Position numbers and translations under genes: made by a program | Assembly (NCBI GenBank): GCA_034437455.1 | Contig: DAOTUB010000221.1 | Location: forward strand, 1-49,645 | Direction of reading: 5' to 3' | Length of the DNA: 49,645 nt | Origin: DAOTUB01 sp034437455 | GTDB taxonomy: Bacteria; Chloroflexota; Anaerolineae; B4-G1 | In this document: in pieces, positions 8,248 through 16,717 of the stretch | Position numbering within the stretch: the first letter of the stretch is position 1 | Layout: every line of letters begins with the position of its first letter | Notes under the pieces: model-generated | What the model saw: only the letters and a program-made list of their open reading frames with translations | Databases searched by the model: none | Told to the model about the DNA's origin: nothing

Positions 8248-8853
8248 TCAGGATGGCTTGCGCGTTGCCGCTTGCTCACGCTGCACCACCTGTCTCAAGA
8301 TCAGGGTGCCGATGACGCCGCCCAGCACGAAGGGCAACAGCAGTTGAAGCCACATCCACTCGTAGGGCAGCAAAAAGACCGGGTCTGGGTGCTGCTCGTT
8401 GGGCGGCACCGTGCGCACGTAATAGGAGACGGCCGCAGTGAGCCAATTGTAGCTCCAGGCCAGGAACATGGCGATACCCAGCCATTTCCGCTTGCCGTAC
8501 AGCGGCTTTTTCCTAAAGTACGAGAGGTAGGTCTTCCAGGCCACGACGAAAAAGACGGGAAAGGAGCCCCAGGTGTGGATGTTGAAGGACGCACTGCGCA
8601 GCTCCAACGGCGGTTCGTTGTGGGTGAGGGCGCCGATCAGCCCGTTGATGCCGGCAAAGAGGCCGAGCAGGTAGAGGGTGGTGGCAAAGCTGCCAAAGGT
8701 GTGGTGGGCCTGGGAGAGCGTCTCGTTCGTCTTGAGCAGTGCGGCCCGCTTTCGGTAATAGGCGGCATAGTAGCCCGTGATGCCCTGCGCCGTCGCGCAC
8801 AGCATTCCCAGGAAGGTGATGATGGTGTTCATCTCCACTTGTATGATAGGCAT
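8248..8853 (-). CDS. DUF4079-like multi-pass membrane protein
   Basis: This protein of about 201 residues has roughly four or five hydrophobic segments: TIITFLGMLCATAQGITGYY, FATTLYLLGLFAGINGLIGA, TWGSFPVFFVVAWKTYL, a segment near WLGIAMFLAWSYNWL, and LLLPFVLGGVIGTLIL. It resembles the DUF4079 family, whose function is unknown. A longer frame reaches 8934, but the added N-terminus is charged and has no clear ribosome site. The ATG at 8853 (MPIIQVEM) or the one seven codons later is preferred. The C-terminus is basic and probably cytoplasmic. Confidence 0.6.
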   Translation of the reverse strand: MPIIQVEMNTIITFLGMLCATAQGITGYYAAYYRKRAALLKTNETLSQAHHTFGSFATTLYLLGLFAGINGLIGALTHNEPPLELRSASFNIHTWGSFPVFFVVAWKTYLSYFRKKPLYGKRKWLGIAMFLAWSYNWLTAAVSYYVRTVPPNEQHPDPVFLLPYEWMWLQLLLPFVLGGVIGTLILRQVVQREQAATRKPS

Positions 8854-8966
8854 CGTATGGTCTCTTATTTTTCTCGACCGGTTTGCGTTCAAAACCGATC
8901 TGTCTTTTGCGTCGGAGGAGCCAATCGGCGACAAGGTGATTTCCCTATTAGCGCTGCCAGGCCGCT

Positions 8967-9518
8967 CTAGTCCCCAAGGTGGAAATAGAGCGTGTCGGAA
9001 AAGTGCAGGCCAAGATGTTCCTCCCAGTTGTCCTTGAGCTTTTTGATCTCCTCGTGAACGGCGTCATCGAGGATAGCGCCGTCTGTCTCGACCAGCCGAC
9101 GGACGTGTTCAAATAGGCGCTGCGCCAGGGCCGCGTTCGAGGTGGTCTCGCGCTCCATGTCATCCAGGTCTAGCCCCATCAGCTCATAGACCTCGCCCAG
9201 CTCAAGGTGGAAGTGAGCGCCTTGATGGTCGGGGCGGGTCAACAGTTTTTTGGCGTCCTTCGAGGCGTCCCCAAAATCCTGGGGGAGTTGCGGCTCCAGC
9301 CAGTCCAGGAACGCGAGAAACAGGGGACGGCTCTGGGTCGCGTCTCCCTGGAGCGCGAGCTTGGCGTCCACCTCCCAGATTGCAGACGGGCAGACGCTTG
9401 GATCGGCTCCGACCAGGAGAAGGTGCGCGAGCGGCGGCTTGGATATCCATTCCGCCAAGTCGCGGTATTCGGGTTCTTCGTCGGGATGGCGCGTGTACAG
9501 ATAGGATCGATTCGCCAT
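8967..9518 (-). CDS. Hypothetical acidic protein (DUF7822-like)
   Basis: The 183-residue protein starts at the ATG following a strong gaggagc ribosome site (MANRSYLYTRHPDEEPEY). A longer frame upstream overlaps the SHMT-like gene and is not used. It has no membrane segment or known catalytic motif. It resembles uncharacterised proteins that begin ANRSYLYS, which are grouped as DUF7822 in recollection. The second half is helical and rich in acidic residues. It follows the SHMT-like gene by 34 bp on the same strand. No function is assigned. Confidence 0.65.
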   Translation of the reverse strand: MANRSYLYTRHPDEEPEYRDLAEWISKPPLAHLLLVGADPSVCPSAIWEVDAKLALQGDATQSRPLFLAFLDWLEPQLPQDFGDASKDAKKLLTRPDHQGAHFHLELGEVYELMGLDLDDMERETTSNAALAQRLFEHVRRLVETDGAILDDAVHEEIKKLKDNWEEHLGLHFSDTLYFHLGD

Positions 9519-9552
9519 GATGCTCCTCGGTATAGCTGTATAGCAGGCTCTA

Positions 9553-10908
9553 TCACTCCGGCAGGCCATGCTCAAAGCAATAGTACAGCTTTTGATAAGG
9601 TTGCCTGAACTCGATGACGTCCTCCAGCACCTTGGCGGGCGCTTCCTTTTCGATCAGGATGCGCGCGATAAAGTCCGCGATCGTCTCCATGTCCTCCTCG
9701 CGCATTCCCAGGCGGGTGACTTCGATGGAGCCCATTCGCAATCCGCTCGGGCGATCCCAGTCCTCCGGCTTGTCGGACGGGATCAGGTTCTTGTTCGTGA
9801 TGACGTTCGCTCGGGCCAACAACTGGGCAACCGCGATGCCGCCCCCAAACTGCCCCACGTCGGCGACGACCTGTTGGGTGCGCGTGTATCCCTTGTGCGC
9901 GCCCAATATGGGGATGCCCCGCCGGTGCAGCGCAGCGCCGAGCGCCTGCGCATTGCGGACGATCTGTTCCATGTAGGGTTTGCCAAACTCTAACATTTCG
10001 GCCGCCGACGCCGCCAGCGCCGCGACCCGGTTGACCTGGTGAGTGGCCACCAGGACCGGAAAGATCGCGTCGGTGATGGGCACCGTCAAATCGGGGTCGT
10101 TCCAGACGATGATGCCGCTCTGCGGCCCGCTGAAGGTCTTGCCGGCCGATCCCGTCATCACGGCGGCCCCTTCCGCGAGGCCGTCCTGGAACACCCCGGC
10201 GGCCACCAGGCCCAGTTGGTGCGCTCCATCGAAATAGATATAGCCGCCCCACTCGGCGACGATCTCTTGCATGGCCTGGATGGGAAAGGGAAAGAGCGTC
10301 ATCGAGAGGCCCAGCGAGACCACCCTGGGGCGAATCAGGGGCGCTACCTTGCGGAAGAGATCGAGATCGACCTCGAGTTCCACCGGGTCAAAGGGCACGT
10401 CGACGATCTTTAGACCGCGCACTCCAGCAGGTCCATCGACCAGGTTGCTGGAGTGACCGCCAAAGGGCTGAGCGACGCTCATAATCACGTCGCCGGGTTG
10501 AGTCAGCGCGGTGTAGACCGCCATGTTGCCGAGCATGCTCCCCATCAGGCGGTGGTCGGCGTAGCGCGCGCGGAAGACCTTCTTCAACAGCTCGATGCAG
10601 AGCGCCTCGATCTCATCGATGTATTGCGTACCGGCGAACCAACGATTGACCGCGCCGATGTGGCCTTCGGCTGCGCGGATGCCCACCTCAGCCGACAGGA
10701 GCGCCCGCACCGTCGGGCTGGTGGGCGCTTCGGGAGCCAGCAGGTTGATACAGCGCTTGCCGCGCCACTCCTCGTTGCGCGACACGGCGGCGAGCACCTC
10801 CTCTTCCATCGCTTGGGCCGAATCGCACGCATCCAGCACGGCCCGGGCTTGGGCCAGCACCTCGGGATCGTGAACTTCAAAGCTGTTTTTTTTGTTTTCT
10901 TCTGTCAT
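9553..10908 (-). CDS. Divergent serine hydroxymethyltransferase-like PLP enzyme
   Basis: The 451-residue protein has the fold-type I architecture of glycine/serine hydroxymethyltransferase, including FDGAHQLGL (about 225, PLP-binding aspartate and histidine) and the Schiff-base lysine in TGSAGKTFSGPQSG (about 258). Canonical SHMT instead reads TTTTHKTLRGPRGG, and the usual SENY and YAEGYPGKRYY motifs are replaced by PEAPTSP and AAEGHIGAVNRWFAG. This suggests a relative acting on a different amino acid or without folate. The ATG follows an acggagg ribosome site. A housekeeping glyA is expected elsewhere in the genome. Confidence 0.8.
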   Translation of the reverse strand: MTEENKKNSFEVHDPEVLAQARAVLDACDSAQAMEEEVLAAVSRNEEWRGKRCINLLAPEAPTSPTVRALLSAEVGIRAAEGHIGAVNRWFAGTQYIDEIEALCIELLKKVFRARYADHRLMGSMLGNMAVYTALTQPGDVIMSVAQPFGGHSSNLVDGPAGVRGLKIVDVPFDPVELEVDLDLFRKVAPLIRPRVVSLGLSMTLFPFPIQAMQEIVAEWGGYIYFDGAHQLGLVAAGVFQDGLAEGAAVMTGSAGKTFSGPQSGIIVWNDPDLTVPITDAIFPVLVATHQVNRVAALAASAAEMLEFGKPYMEQIVRNAQALGAALHRRGIPILGAHKGYTRTQQVVADVGQFGGGIAVAQLLARANVITNKNLIPSDKPEDWDRPSGLRMGSIEVTRLGMREEDMETIADFIARILIEKEAPAKVLEDVIEFRQPYQKLYYCFEHGLPE

Positions 10909-11066
10909 CGCGCGTAACCTCCGTTAGCTGGTTTCACAGGTTTTACGATAAGCCAAGACACAGCCTCGGTCCTGTGTTTGTACCGTGGCGGCGTCCCTGT
11001 TGACGAGAATTTTAGTGGACAGCGCGGGCGGGCAAATCCCAACCAGCGGCGCCAAAAACCCATTTT

Positions 11067-11888
11067 TTAAATCAATTGCTTCACCGACGATTGCTCTGGC
11101 GCTTTTTTCATTTGGAACGCTCGGAGTAACGTCGATGCGAATCCATCGGGATTGTCGTGCATCATGGCGTGCCCGGCCTGGGGCACGGTCAGAACGTCGA
11201 TGCCGTCGGCCTGCAATCGCTCTACGTCTGGATCGGGCAGGGAGCGTTCGCCAACCATGAACGCGCGAGGTATATTTATGGAGAGAAATCGCTCTCTTGG
11301 GGTGGGGCGGGTCTCCTGCGTCAGTCCCGCGGCGCTCCTGTACATCGCCTTGGGATCGGCGATCTCCAACGCGCCCGCGTACGAGGCCAGGCCGGGCGCC
11401 TCTCGAATTCCCTGCCGGATGTTTTGTATAAATTGGGCGTGACCTCTTGTCACATAGTCCGGCTCTGATTGACCGGTGATCATCCCGCTGGCCTCGCTTT
11501 TGCCGGGCTCGAGGTTGGACTCGGCCAGCACGAGGCGGGCGACGAGCTCGGGGTGGGCTGCCGCGAGAACGACGGCGATCGTTCCGCCCATGCTGTGTCC
11601 GAATAGATGCACCCCAGAGAGGTTCAAATGGTTCAGTATCTCAAAAATGGTCTCGGCGTGGGCCTGTAGAGAATAGTCAAAGTCGCCGGGTCTATCGCTG
11701 TAGCCGAAACCCAAGAAATCCGGCAGGATGAAACGGAATCGAGACAGGCCCGGCCCATGCGTGATGGATGGAAAATCGGCGGAGGAGGCGGAACCAAGCC
11801 CATGCAACATCACGAAAGCCGGTTCGTCTCCCGGCAGGTCGTGGAATCGAACGTAGGCGTCGAACTGGGGTATCCCTAATGAGTTCAT
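11067..11888 (-). CDS. Alpha/beta hydrolase
   Basis: The protein of about 273 residues has the alpha/beta-hydrolase fold. The oxyanion region is FVMLHGLGSAS (about 26-36), the nucleophile serine lies in FGHSMGGTIAV (about 97), and the catalytic histidine is probably in AGHAMMHDNPDGF (about 240). The closest recognisable group is the broad esterase/epoxide-hydrolase-like class, and the substrate is unknown. ATG at 11888 (MNSLGIP) with a gagaggg ribosome site is preferred over an upstream GTG. It lies 11 bp downstream of the small membrane protein at 11900 and is probably co-transcribed with it. Confidence 0.8.
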   Translation of the reverse strand: MNSLGIPQFDAYVRFHDLPGDEPAFVMLHGLGSASSADFPSITHGPGLSRFRFILPDFLGFGYSDRPGDFDYSLQAHAETIFEILNHLNLSGVHLFGHSMGGTIAVVLAAAHPELVARLVLAESNLEPGKSEASGMITGQSEPDYVTRGHAQFIQNIRQGIREAPGLASYAGALEIADPKAMYRSAAGLTQETRPTPRERFLSINIPRAFMVGERSLPDPDVERLQADGIDVLTVPQAGHAMMHDNPDGFASTLLRAFQMKKAPEQSSVKQLI

Positions 11889-11899
11889 CCACACCCTCT

Positions 11900-12382
11900 C
11901 TAGCCGATCCCGGCGCCGAGAAGGCTCGATAGCGCCGCCCCAAGCACGGCTATCGGGATCTTAAAGATCCAGCCCGCCGTGAATTGGATCTGGATGTGCT
12001 TGAGCATTGAATCGCGGGTTGGCCGCCCCTCGGGCAGGCGCAAGATCGCCGGACGCCAGACCACCAGCAGAAAGTAATCGATGAACAGCGCGTCGAAGAG
12101 CGATATCAGAGCGACAAGCCCCAGGTTGAGCGCGGAGAGAAACCAGAAGGAGCGCGCCTCTCCTGCCGCGACCCACAGATCGAAGAGCGCCATGAACAGA
12201 ATCGTGACGAGAACAAACGCCGCGGTGACAAAACGGCTGAGTAGACCGGGTTCTTCACCGAGGCCGGCCTCCGCCATGGCTTTTTTGTAATGGTAGCTCT
12301 TGCGGTACACGGTAAAAGAGATCACCAGCATGAGAACCGCTCCTGCCGCGAAGGCGACGAGGAATTTCCAGACGACGTTCAT
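11900..12382 (-). CDS. Small four-helix membrane protein of unknown function
   Basis: The 160-residue protein has four hydrophobic stretches: VWKFLVAFAAGAVLMLVISF (about 4-23), a second near 50-75, a third around 80-105 containing LISLFDALFIDYFLLVVW, and a C-terminal IPIAVLGAALSSLLGAGIG. A charged loop RPTRDSMLKHIQIQ separates the last two. No family is recognised with confidence. The ATG follows a good aaaggag site, and the gene heads a two-gene unit with the hydrolase. Confidence 0.65.
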   Translation of the reverse strand: MNVVWKFLVAFAAGAVLMLVISFTVYRKSYHYKKAMAEAGLGEEPGLLSRFVTAAFVLVTILFMALFDLWVAAGEARSFWFLSALNLGLVALISLFDALFIDYFLLVVWRPAILRLPEGRPTRDSMLKHIQIQFTAGWIFKIPIAVLGAALSSLLGAGIG

Positions 12383-12480
12383 GTAAAATTCTCCTTTCGT
12401 GATTTTTTGAAACGATACCCCGATTCTACATCAACCACCTCACAAATGCAAATTGGAGTTCGATACAACGCTTGGTTAAG

Positions 12481-12744
12481 CGTCATTCCGAGTAAGCCAC
12501 AACGCCGCGGCGTTGTTCAGTGAGCAAGAAACTATAGCGTCGCCGTCACCCTGAGCGGAGCGCAGCGGAGTCGAAGGGTCTCCAATTCCGCAATGTGAGA
12601 TTCCTCGACTCGCTGCGCTCGCTCGGAATGACGGTAACAGGCAAGTTTCTTAGTAGCGCAGCGGAGTGGAGTCGCAGCGTCGTGTGGCCGTGTGCCGACG
12701 TGGGTCGCCCCACGACACCGCGACGCCACACGGAGGAATCTCCC
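12481..12744 (+). repeat. Composite palindromic repeat, family E copy 1, with nested insertion
   Basis: This block runs from cgtcattccgag to aggaatctcc. It matches the reverse strand of 43150-43362 along nearly its whole length. Shared stretches include gttgttcagtgagcaagaaact, caccctgagcggagcg, gtcgaagggtctcca and ttcttagtagcg. Compared with the other copy it carries about 59 extra bases at 12675-12733, between gcagcggagtggagtcg and aggaatctcc. The remaining gap to 12862 holds another gattcctcgactccc half-repeat. No gene is seen between 12383 and 12862. Confidence 0.8.
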
Positions 12745-12862
12745 CGGTGGTTTTGCTTGCGAAAGTGGAGATTCCTCGACTCCCTTCGGTCGCTCGGAAT
12801 GACGCACATGGGTGACAGATCTGTTTTCGGAGGGGTTGTGGCGAGGTGTCGACCAGTTTCTT

Positions 12863-13150
12863 CTATCCCCTGGCCCCCTCCACGATGCCGATCTCTTCCT
12901 CCGTCAGGCCGTAGAGCGCGTAGACGATCCGGTCGATGAGCCAATCGGCGGCGGCGATGCGGGCCGCCAGATCGGCGTAGGCCGGGGCGTGGAGGAATCG
13001 CAGCCAGGCCAGGAGATCCTCGGCCTGGGGCAGCGCCGCCTCCCAGCGGGGGTCGTGGGGCAGGATCTCGTTCAGGTAGTGGTCGGAAAAGAGGTAGCGG
13101 TTGCGGTGCGGCTGGGTGATGGCCAGCGATAGCTGCACGGGCGCGTTCAT
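12863..13150 (-). CDS. Short protein matching the C-terminus of restriction-modification enzymes
   Basis: The 95-residue protein ends with WLIDRIVYALYGLTEEEIGIVEG. This tail is typical of the last 40 residues of large type IIG or Eco57I-class restriction-methyltransferase proteins and related target-recognition subunits. The methyltransferase and nuclease parts are missing. A gggaagg ribosome site precedes the ATG, and the gene follows the 13167 gene by 16 bp, so it may be expressed. It could be a decayed remnant or a domesticated small protein. Confidence 0.6.
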   Translation of the reverse strand: MNAPVQLSLAITQPHRNRYLFSDHYLNEILPHDPRWEAALPQAEDLLAWLRFLHAPAYADLAARIAAADWLIDRIVYALYGLTEEEIGIVEGARG

Positions 13151-13166
13151 TCTGGAAGCCTTCCCT

Positions 13167-13553
13167 CTACTCGCCCGCCCGGCTGACCAGCCAGTCCTTG
13201 GCCGCCGGAACGCTCTCGATGAGGCGCAGGTCCGGTCTCAGGAACTGCATCGCCATGACGATGGCCTTTTGCGCCGGGGCAGACACGCCCACTATCGCGG
13301 TGGGGCTGCTGGGGATCCCCTTTTCCCTGGCGGCGGCAGCCACCTCCCTGGTCTTGGCGGTCACCGCGGGGGTGAGGCGAGCGTTTGTCGCATCGATCAG
13401 CATCAGGATGAACGTCCCCGGTTCCTGCTTGAGCACCTCCGTCTCCGTCTTGGCGAGCGCCTGGATGAACTCCTCTTCATTGCGGATGTTGGCGTAATCG
13501 CAGAAGAGTATCGTCTCCCCCTTGTGTTCGATCCACTGTACGCGATTGCCCAT
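13167..13553 (-). CDS. SpoIIAA/STAS-like protein
   Basis: The protein of about 128 residues starts at the ATG (MGNRVQWIEHKGETILF) preceded by a strong aaggagggg site; a longer upstream frame is rejected. The alternating strand-helix pattern (ETILFCDYANI, FILMLIDATNARL, PTAIVGVSAPAQKAIV) resembles the SpoIIAA-like/STAS fold used for protein-protein regulation. No phosphorylatable DS motif typical of anti-anti-sigma factors is evident. It is the upstream partner of the 12863 gene. The precise role is unknown. Confidence 0.65.
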   Translation of the reverse strand: MGNRVQWIEHKGETILFCDYANIRNEEEFIQALAKTETEVLKQEPGTFILMLIDATNARLTPAVTAKTREVAAAAREKGIPSSPTAIVGVSAPAQKAIVMAMQFLRPDLRLIESVPAAKDWLVSRAGE

Positions 13554-13715
13554 AGGGCCCCTCCTTGGTTGCGGATACATCAAGCAACTGAATGGCTGAT
13601 TCCAGAAAGGCTGTCCAAACTGTGGTCTCAATTATACCGTGTTTCTCTTGCGCTGGCGAATGACCTCCTCAACGTTTCCTATGCTCGTCACCTTGCATCC
13701 ATAACAGGCTCGGCT

Positions 13716-13991
13716 TTATCCATCGGAGTGCGTGCAGGGTGTTGCAAAGGGCGTGCCATCGTGGTAGACGTTTGCCCAGGCGTAAACGGGCCAATGGGTG
13801 ACGTCAAAGACGAGGCCCAGGATACCTCCGAAGGCTTCAGGCTCCACGAATTCTCCCTGCGCCCGGCGTGTTTCCCGACAGGCCGCCAACGCGCTTTTCC
13901 ATTTGAAGTGGAAGGCAAGGCCTGTGCCCAGATACAGGACGACGAGGATGGAGAGAACGATAGAGATTTTTCGAGCTGTCTTTGTTTTCAT
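13716..13991 (-). CDS. Small single-pass membrane protein
   Basis: The protein of about 91 residues starts at MKTKTARK after an aggaag ribosome site. One hydrophobic segment, ISIVLSILVVLYLGTGLAF (about 9-27), follows the basic start and could be a membrane anchor or uncleaved signal. The rest contains FDVTHWPVYAWANVYHDG and is probably outside the membrane. No family is recognised. Confidence 0.55.
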   Translation of the reverse strand: MKTKTARKISIVLSILVVLYLGTGLAFHFKWKSALAACRETRRAQGEFVEPEAFGGILGLVFDVTHWPVYAWANVYHDGTPFATPCTHSDG

Positions 13992-14116
13992 AGGCGTACT
14001 TCCTGCACTCATTATCTAGCTCGCTCCGCGCTCATAGAATACTGCTCGACTGGAGCGGCAGGTCTTCCGACAATACCCTCCAAAACCTCACACAACAACT
14101 GAAACGAATGTGATAC

Positions 14117-14140
14117 AACGCGCGGCTGAAAGCCGCGTTG
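14117..14140. terminator. GC-rich hairpin downstream of the DUF1963-like gene
   Basis: CGCGGCT, a GAA loop and AGCCGCG form a perfect 7-bp stem extended by caa/ttg. It lies just past the stop of the minus-strand gene at 14153. There is no U-tract, so it may be a dispersed palindrome rather than a true terminator. Confidence 0.4.
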
Positions 14141-14152
14141 GGTGTGCGCGTG

Positions 14153-15113
14153 TTAAGCCGCTAATAGCAATGCCTCTCCATTAGCGGTCTCGCCAACCCA
14201 TGGCATCCCGCAGTTGGCCTTGCAGGCAAAGAAATACCAGTAGCCAGAATCTCCCCAGATCAACCCCGTGTCCCCACTACCAATTGCCCCGACAAACTCC
14301 GCCCACGCTCCACAGACGGGACACTGAGGCATGTCATCTTCAGATTGTACCCACGGTGGATATCCGCCAATCCTGCTGATCATCTCGTTTTCCAGGTAGA
14401 ATCCCTTTGCAGCAATTCCCGTTATGGGAAAAAACGAGAGTTGTAGCCGCGATTTCTATATCGCGAAGGATGCTTCATGTGGCAAATTGCACGCGCTATG
14501 GAAAGCGCGGCTACAAAACGGGAATTGCTGATCCCTTTGTAAAGCTGTAGATAGACCAAAGCCGACCTTCCTTCCCCACCATCTCATTCTGCGCACTTCT
14601 TGGTATCGGATTCTCCAGAGTGTACTTACCGGGCACGCTCAGAAATGGAACCTTATCCACGCTGAAAGGCCCGACACCCTTTTTACTTTCTGCAACCTGA
14701 TCTGGAGCATCCAACTGTGCAACCTCCTGCACTTGATGCACACTAAAGTCGGGATACCATCGACACGTATAGCCAAATGTCTCGTGCGGAGGCCAGGCAA
14801 AACAGTCCCAGCAGTAAAAGAGCTGAAAGAGTCCTCGGTCGGCAAAGACCCCAACTCCCTGAAAATCCGAAAAATCGACCTGCCAGATGAATTCCATAGG
14901 CTTTCCACATTTATTGCACACGGGCCATCCATCCTCGACAGGGGCAAACGGTGTGTGGCCGCCAATATGCGTCTGAAATCTCGATACACTTTCCGTCTTG
15001 CTACATTTGAGCAGCCACGCCGGTCTCACAACCTTTTGCAGGTCTGTTCGATACTTCTCCAGGGCGGGATGCAAGGGGGGGAATGTCAGTCCACGATGTG
15101 TTTCGGGAATCAC
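14153..15113 (-). pseudogene. DUF1963-like (YwqG-type) gene split by a miniature element
   Basis: The 5' part (15113 down to about 14531) encodes IGGHTPFAPVEDGWPVCNKCGKP, a zinc-finger-like CNKCG, and FQVDFSDFQG-like segments typical of DUF1963 proteins. It then runs into the element and stops as SAIPVL. The 3' part (to 14153) contains IGGYPPWVQSEDDMPQCPVC and a glycine-rich end. Deleting the 121-bp element plus one 9-bp duplication joins the parts in frame as TKGFYLENEMISRIGGYPPW. The restored protein would be about 277 residues. Function of the family is unknown. Confidence 0.87.
14410..14530. mobile_element. Miniature inverted-repeat element, family B copy 2
   Basis: The 121-bp element has perfect 14-bp inverted ends, cagcaattcccgtt and aacgggaattgctg. 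It is flanked by an exact 9-bp target duplication, atccctttg at 14401-14409 and 14531-14539. The interior contains ttgtagccgcg matched by cgcggctacaa. The gcgctatggaaagcgcg part recurs near 36654. It encodes no protein and breaks the DUF1963-like gene. Confidence 0.92.
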
Positions 15114-15350
15114 TAACTTTCTCCTTGATACGATACAGGATCGAGCAGCTTATTGGTTGAAGCTAAGCTGCTTACGCCGACTTGGGCGATTGTGAGGCGT
15201 GGTAACAATTTTTGGACTTTGGACAAATGGGGAGAAACCCGTTTTTTGCCCACGGGCAGGGTTTGCGCCTCAAAAAGGGGCCTTAAACAGGATAACTTGC
15301 CCCACCAAAGGAGATGAAAAACGGGTGTAAGCGTTCAGCGGGGTGATTCT
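15114..15350. other. Gap without a recognisable gene
   Basis: This stretch upstream of the DUF1963-like gene holds no convincing reading frame. It has several G/C-rich runs (cccgttttttgcccacggg and aaaaaggggcc) that could form hairpins. No known riboswitch, RNA gene or promoter could be supported. Confidence 0.4.
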
Positions 15351-15486
15351 AGCGCCGGTCGAGTAGGAGCAAGCGGATGTCCCATCCGGCGACGTATCGA
15401 GACCAAGCGGGTTGTGCATATGGCCCCGCTCACTTGGTTTCGATACGCTCCGGCACAAAAAGAATGGCGGCTACTCAACCAGCGCT
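15351..15486. repeat. Palindromic repeat, family C copy 1
   Basis: The ends agcgccggtcgagtag and ctactcaaccagcgct are inverted copies with two mismatches. The interior holds gtatcgagaccaagcggg and ccgctcacttggtttcgatac, a second nested inverted pair. The same order of motifs is found at 36687-36851. No clear target duplication is seen. It fills much of the gap downstream of the first LysM-M23 gene. Confidence 0.65.
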
Positions 15487-15517
15487 TGCTTCAACGACCT
15501 GAGCAGTTCTACCAACC

Positions 15518-16684
15518 CTACGGCAAATAGGCTCGTGGGTTCTGCTGCGTGCCATAGTGGCGCACCTCAAAGTGCAGGTGCGGACCTGTGGACCAGCCGG
15601 TGCTGCCCACCGCGCCTATGACCTGTCCACGCTCCACGGCCTGTCCCACAAAGACGTAGATGTTGCTCAAGTGGGCATAATACGTGGCAAACCCGTTGGC
15701 GTGATCCACGACGATCAGGTATCCATAGCCCACGTCGGTCCAGCCGGCAAAACTGACAAAGCCGCCATCGGTCGCCTGCACCGCGCTGCCGGTGGGCGCG
15801 CCGATGTCAATCGCGCGGTGACCGTACCAATATCCCTGCGTAATCGTGCCCAACACGGGCCACTGGAATAATCCCGTACCACGAGCTCCCTCCGGGATGG
15901 CCCCAGCGTATGCGGTGACCACTTTGGGCACGTAGGGCTTTTCGCCTCCGGGCACGATCAGTTTGTCGCCCTCCTTGATCGGGTACTCGGGAGCTTCCAG
16001 ATGATTGTACGCGCAGGCGGCGATCGCTTCAGGCTCGACCTCGTACTCTTCGGCAATGGAGGCCAAGGTGTCGCTCACGCCAACCGTGTGGTAGACGCCA
16101 TCTATCGGCAGAATGATCGTTTTCTGGCCCACCCTCAACAGGTCAGGAGCATCCTCGATAGCCGGATTGCTCCACATAATCGTCGTCGGATCCAGGTCAA
16201 AACTGTCCGCGATAGCCTGGACGGTATCGCCGGCCTGGATGGTATAGGTAACAACTTCCAGCCGCGGTCGCTTCGGGACAATCGTGTGGGGCTGAGCCAG
16301 ACGAGTAATCGTTTCCTGTGTATCACGGACAGTGGAGAACATCTGCACATTCTGCTTGCTGACCTCGGCCAAGCTGTTCTCAACACCTTCCTCGGTCTTT
16401 TCGGCCCCGGAAATGGCCAGAGCGGGCACAGACGACATGGAGGAAGCCTTTGCAGGCCATTCGACGTGGCTCAAGCCGATAGCGACCATCGTCACAGCGA
16501 TGACCGCCAGATGAGCGATGGTGCGGGTGAGCAGTGGACGCCAGCCGCGCCAATCGCCGGTCAGCCGGTAGACGGATACCGCCAGCCAGGCAAACGCGCG
16601 TGGAATTCCCCTCTCGAACCAATATTGGAGGGGATGTTTGTTCGTCGTACTGGATGGTGCGACGTCGCGTTCTTGTGGCGGCAT
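15518..16684 (-). CDS. Membrane-anchored LysM-M23 peptidase
   Basis: The 388-residue protein should act on peptidoglycan outside the membrane. A basic N-terminus is followed by one membrane segment, IAHLAVIAVTMVAIGLSHV (about 55-75). A linker leads to two LysM-like repeats (YTIQAGDTVQAIADSFDLD at about 150, and YHTVGVSDTLASIAEEYEVE at about 195). An M23 domain follows from about 270, with zinc ligands in GHRAIDIGAP and the TGPHLHFEVRHYG motif. All expected metal and catalytic histidines are present. It lies 33 bp downstream of a paralogue, and the two likely form an operon. Confidence 0.93.
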   Translation of the reverse strand: MPPQERDVAPSSTTNKHPLQYWFERGIPRAFAWLAVSVYRLTGDWRGWRPLLTRTIAHLAVIAVTMVAIGLSHVEWPAKASSMSSVPALAISGAEKTEEGVENSLAEVSKQNVQMFSTVRDTQETITRLAQPHTIVPKRPRLEVVTYTIQAGDTVQAIADSFDLDPTTIMWSNPAIEDAPDLLRVGQKTIILPIDGVYHTVGVSDTLASIAEEYEVEPEAIAACAYNHLEAPEYPIKEGDKLIVPGGEKPYVPKVVTAYAGAIPEGARGTGLFQWPVLGTITQGYWYGHRAIDIGAPTGSAVQATDGGFVSFAGWTDVGYGYLIVVDHANGFATYYAHLSNIYVFVGQAVERGQVIGAVGSTGWSTGPHLHFEVRHYGTQQNPRAYLP

Positions 16685-16717
16685 AGTTCCTTTCGCTGAC
16701 GCTCGACTGTCGGTTCG

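Noticed and set aside
15220..15320. Possible structured RNA or riboswitch
   Set aside because: Several G/C runs could pair, but no known aptamer core or consistent fold could be traced, and no gene with a fitting role follows.
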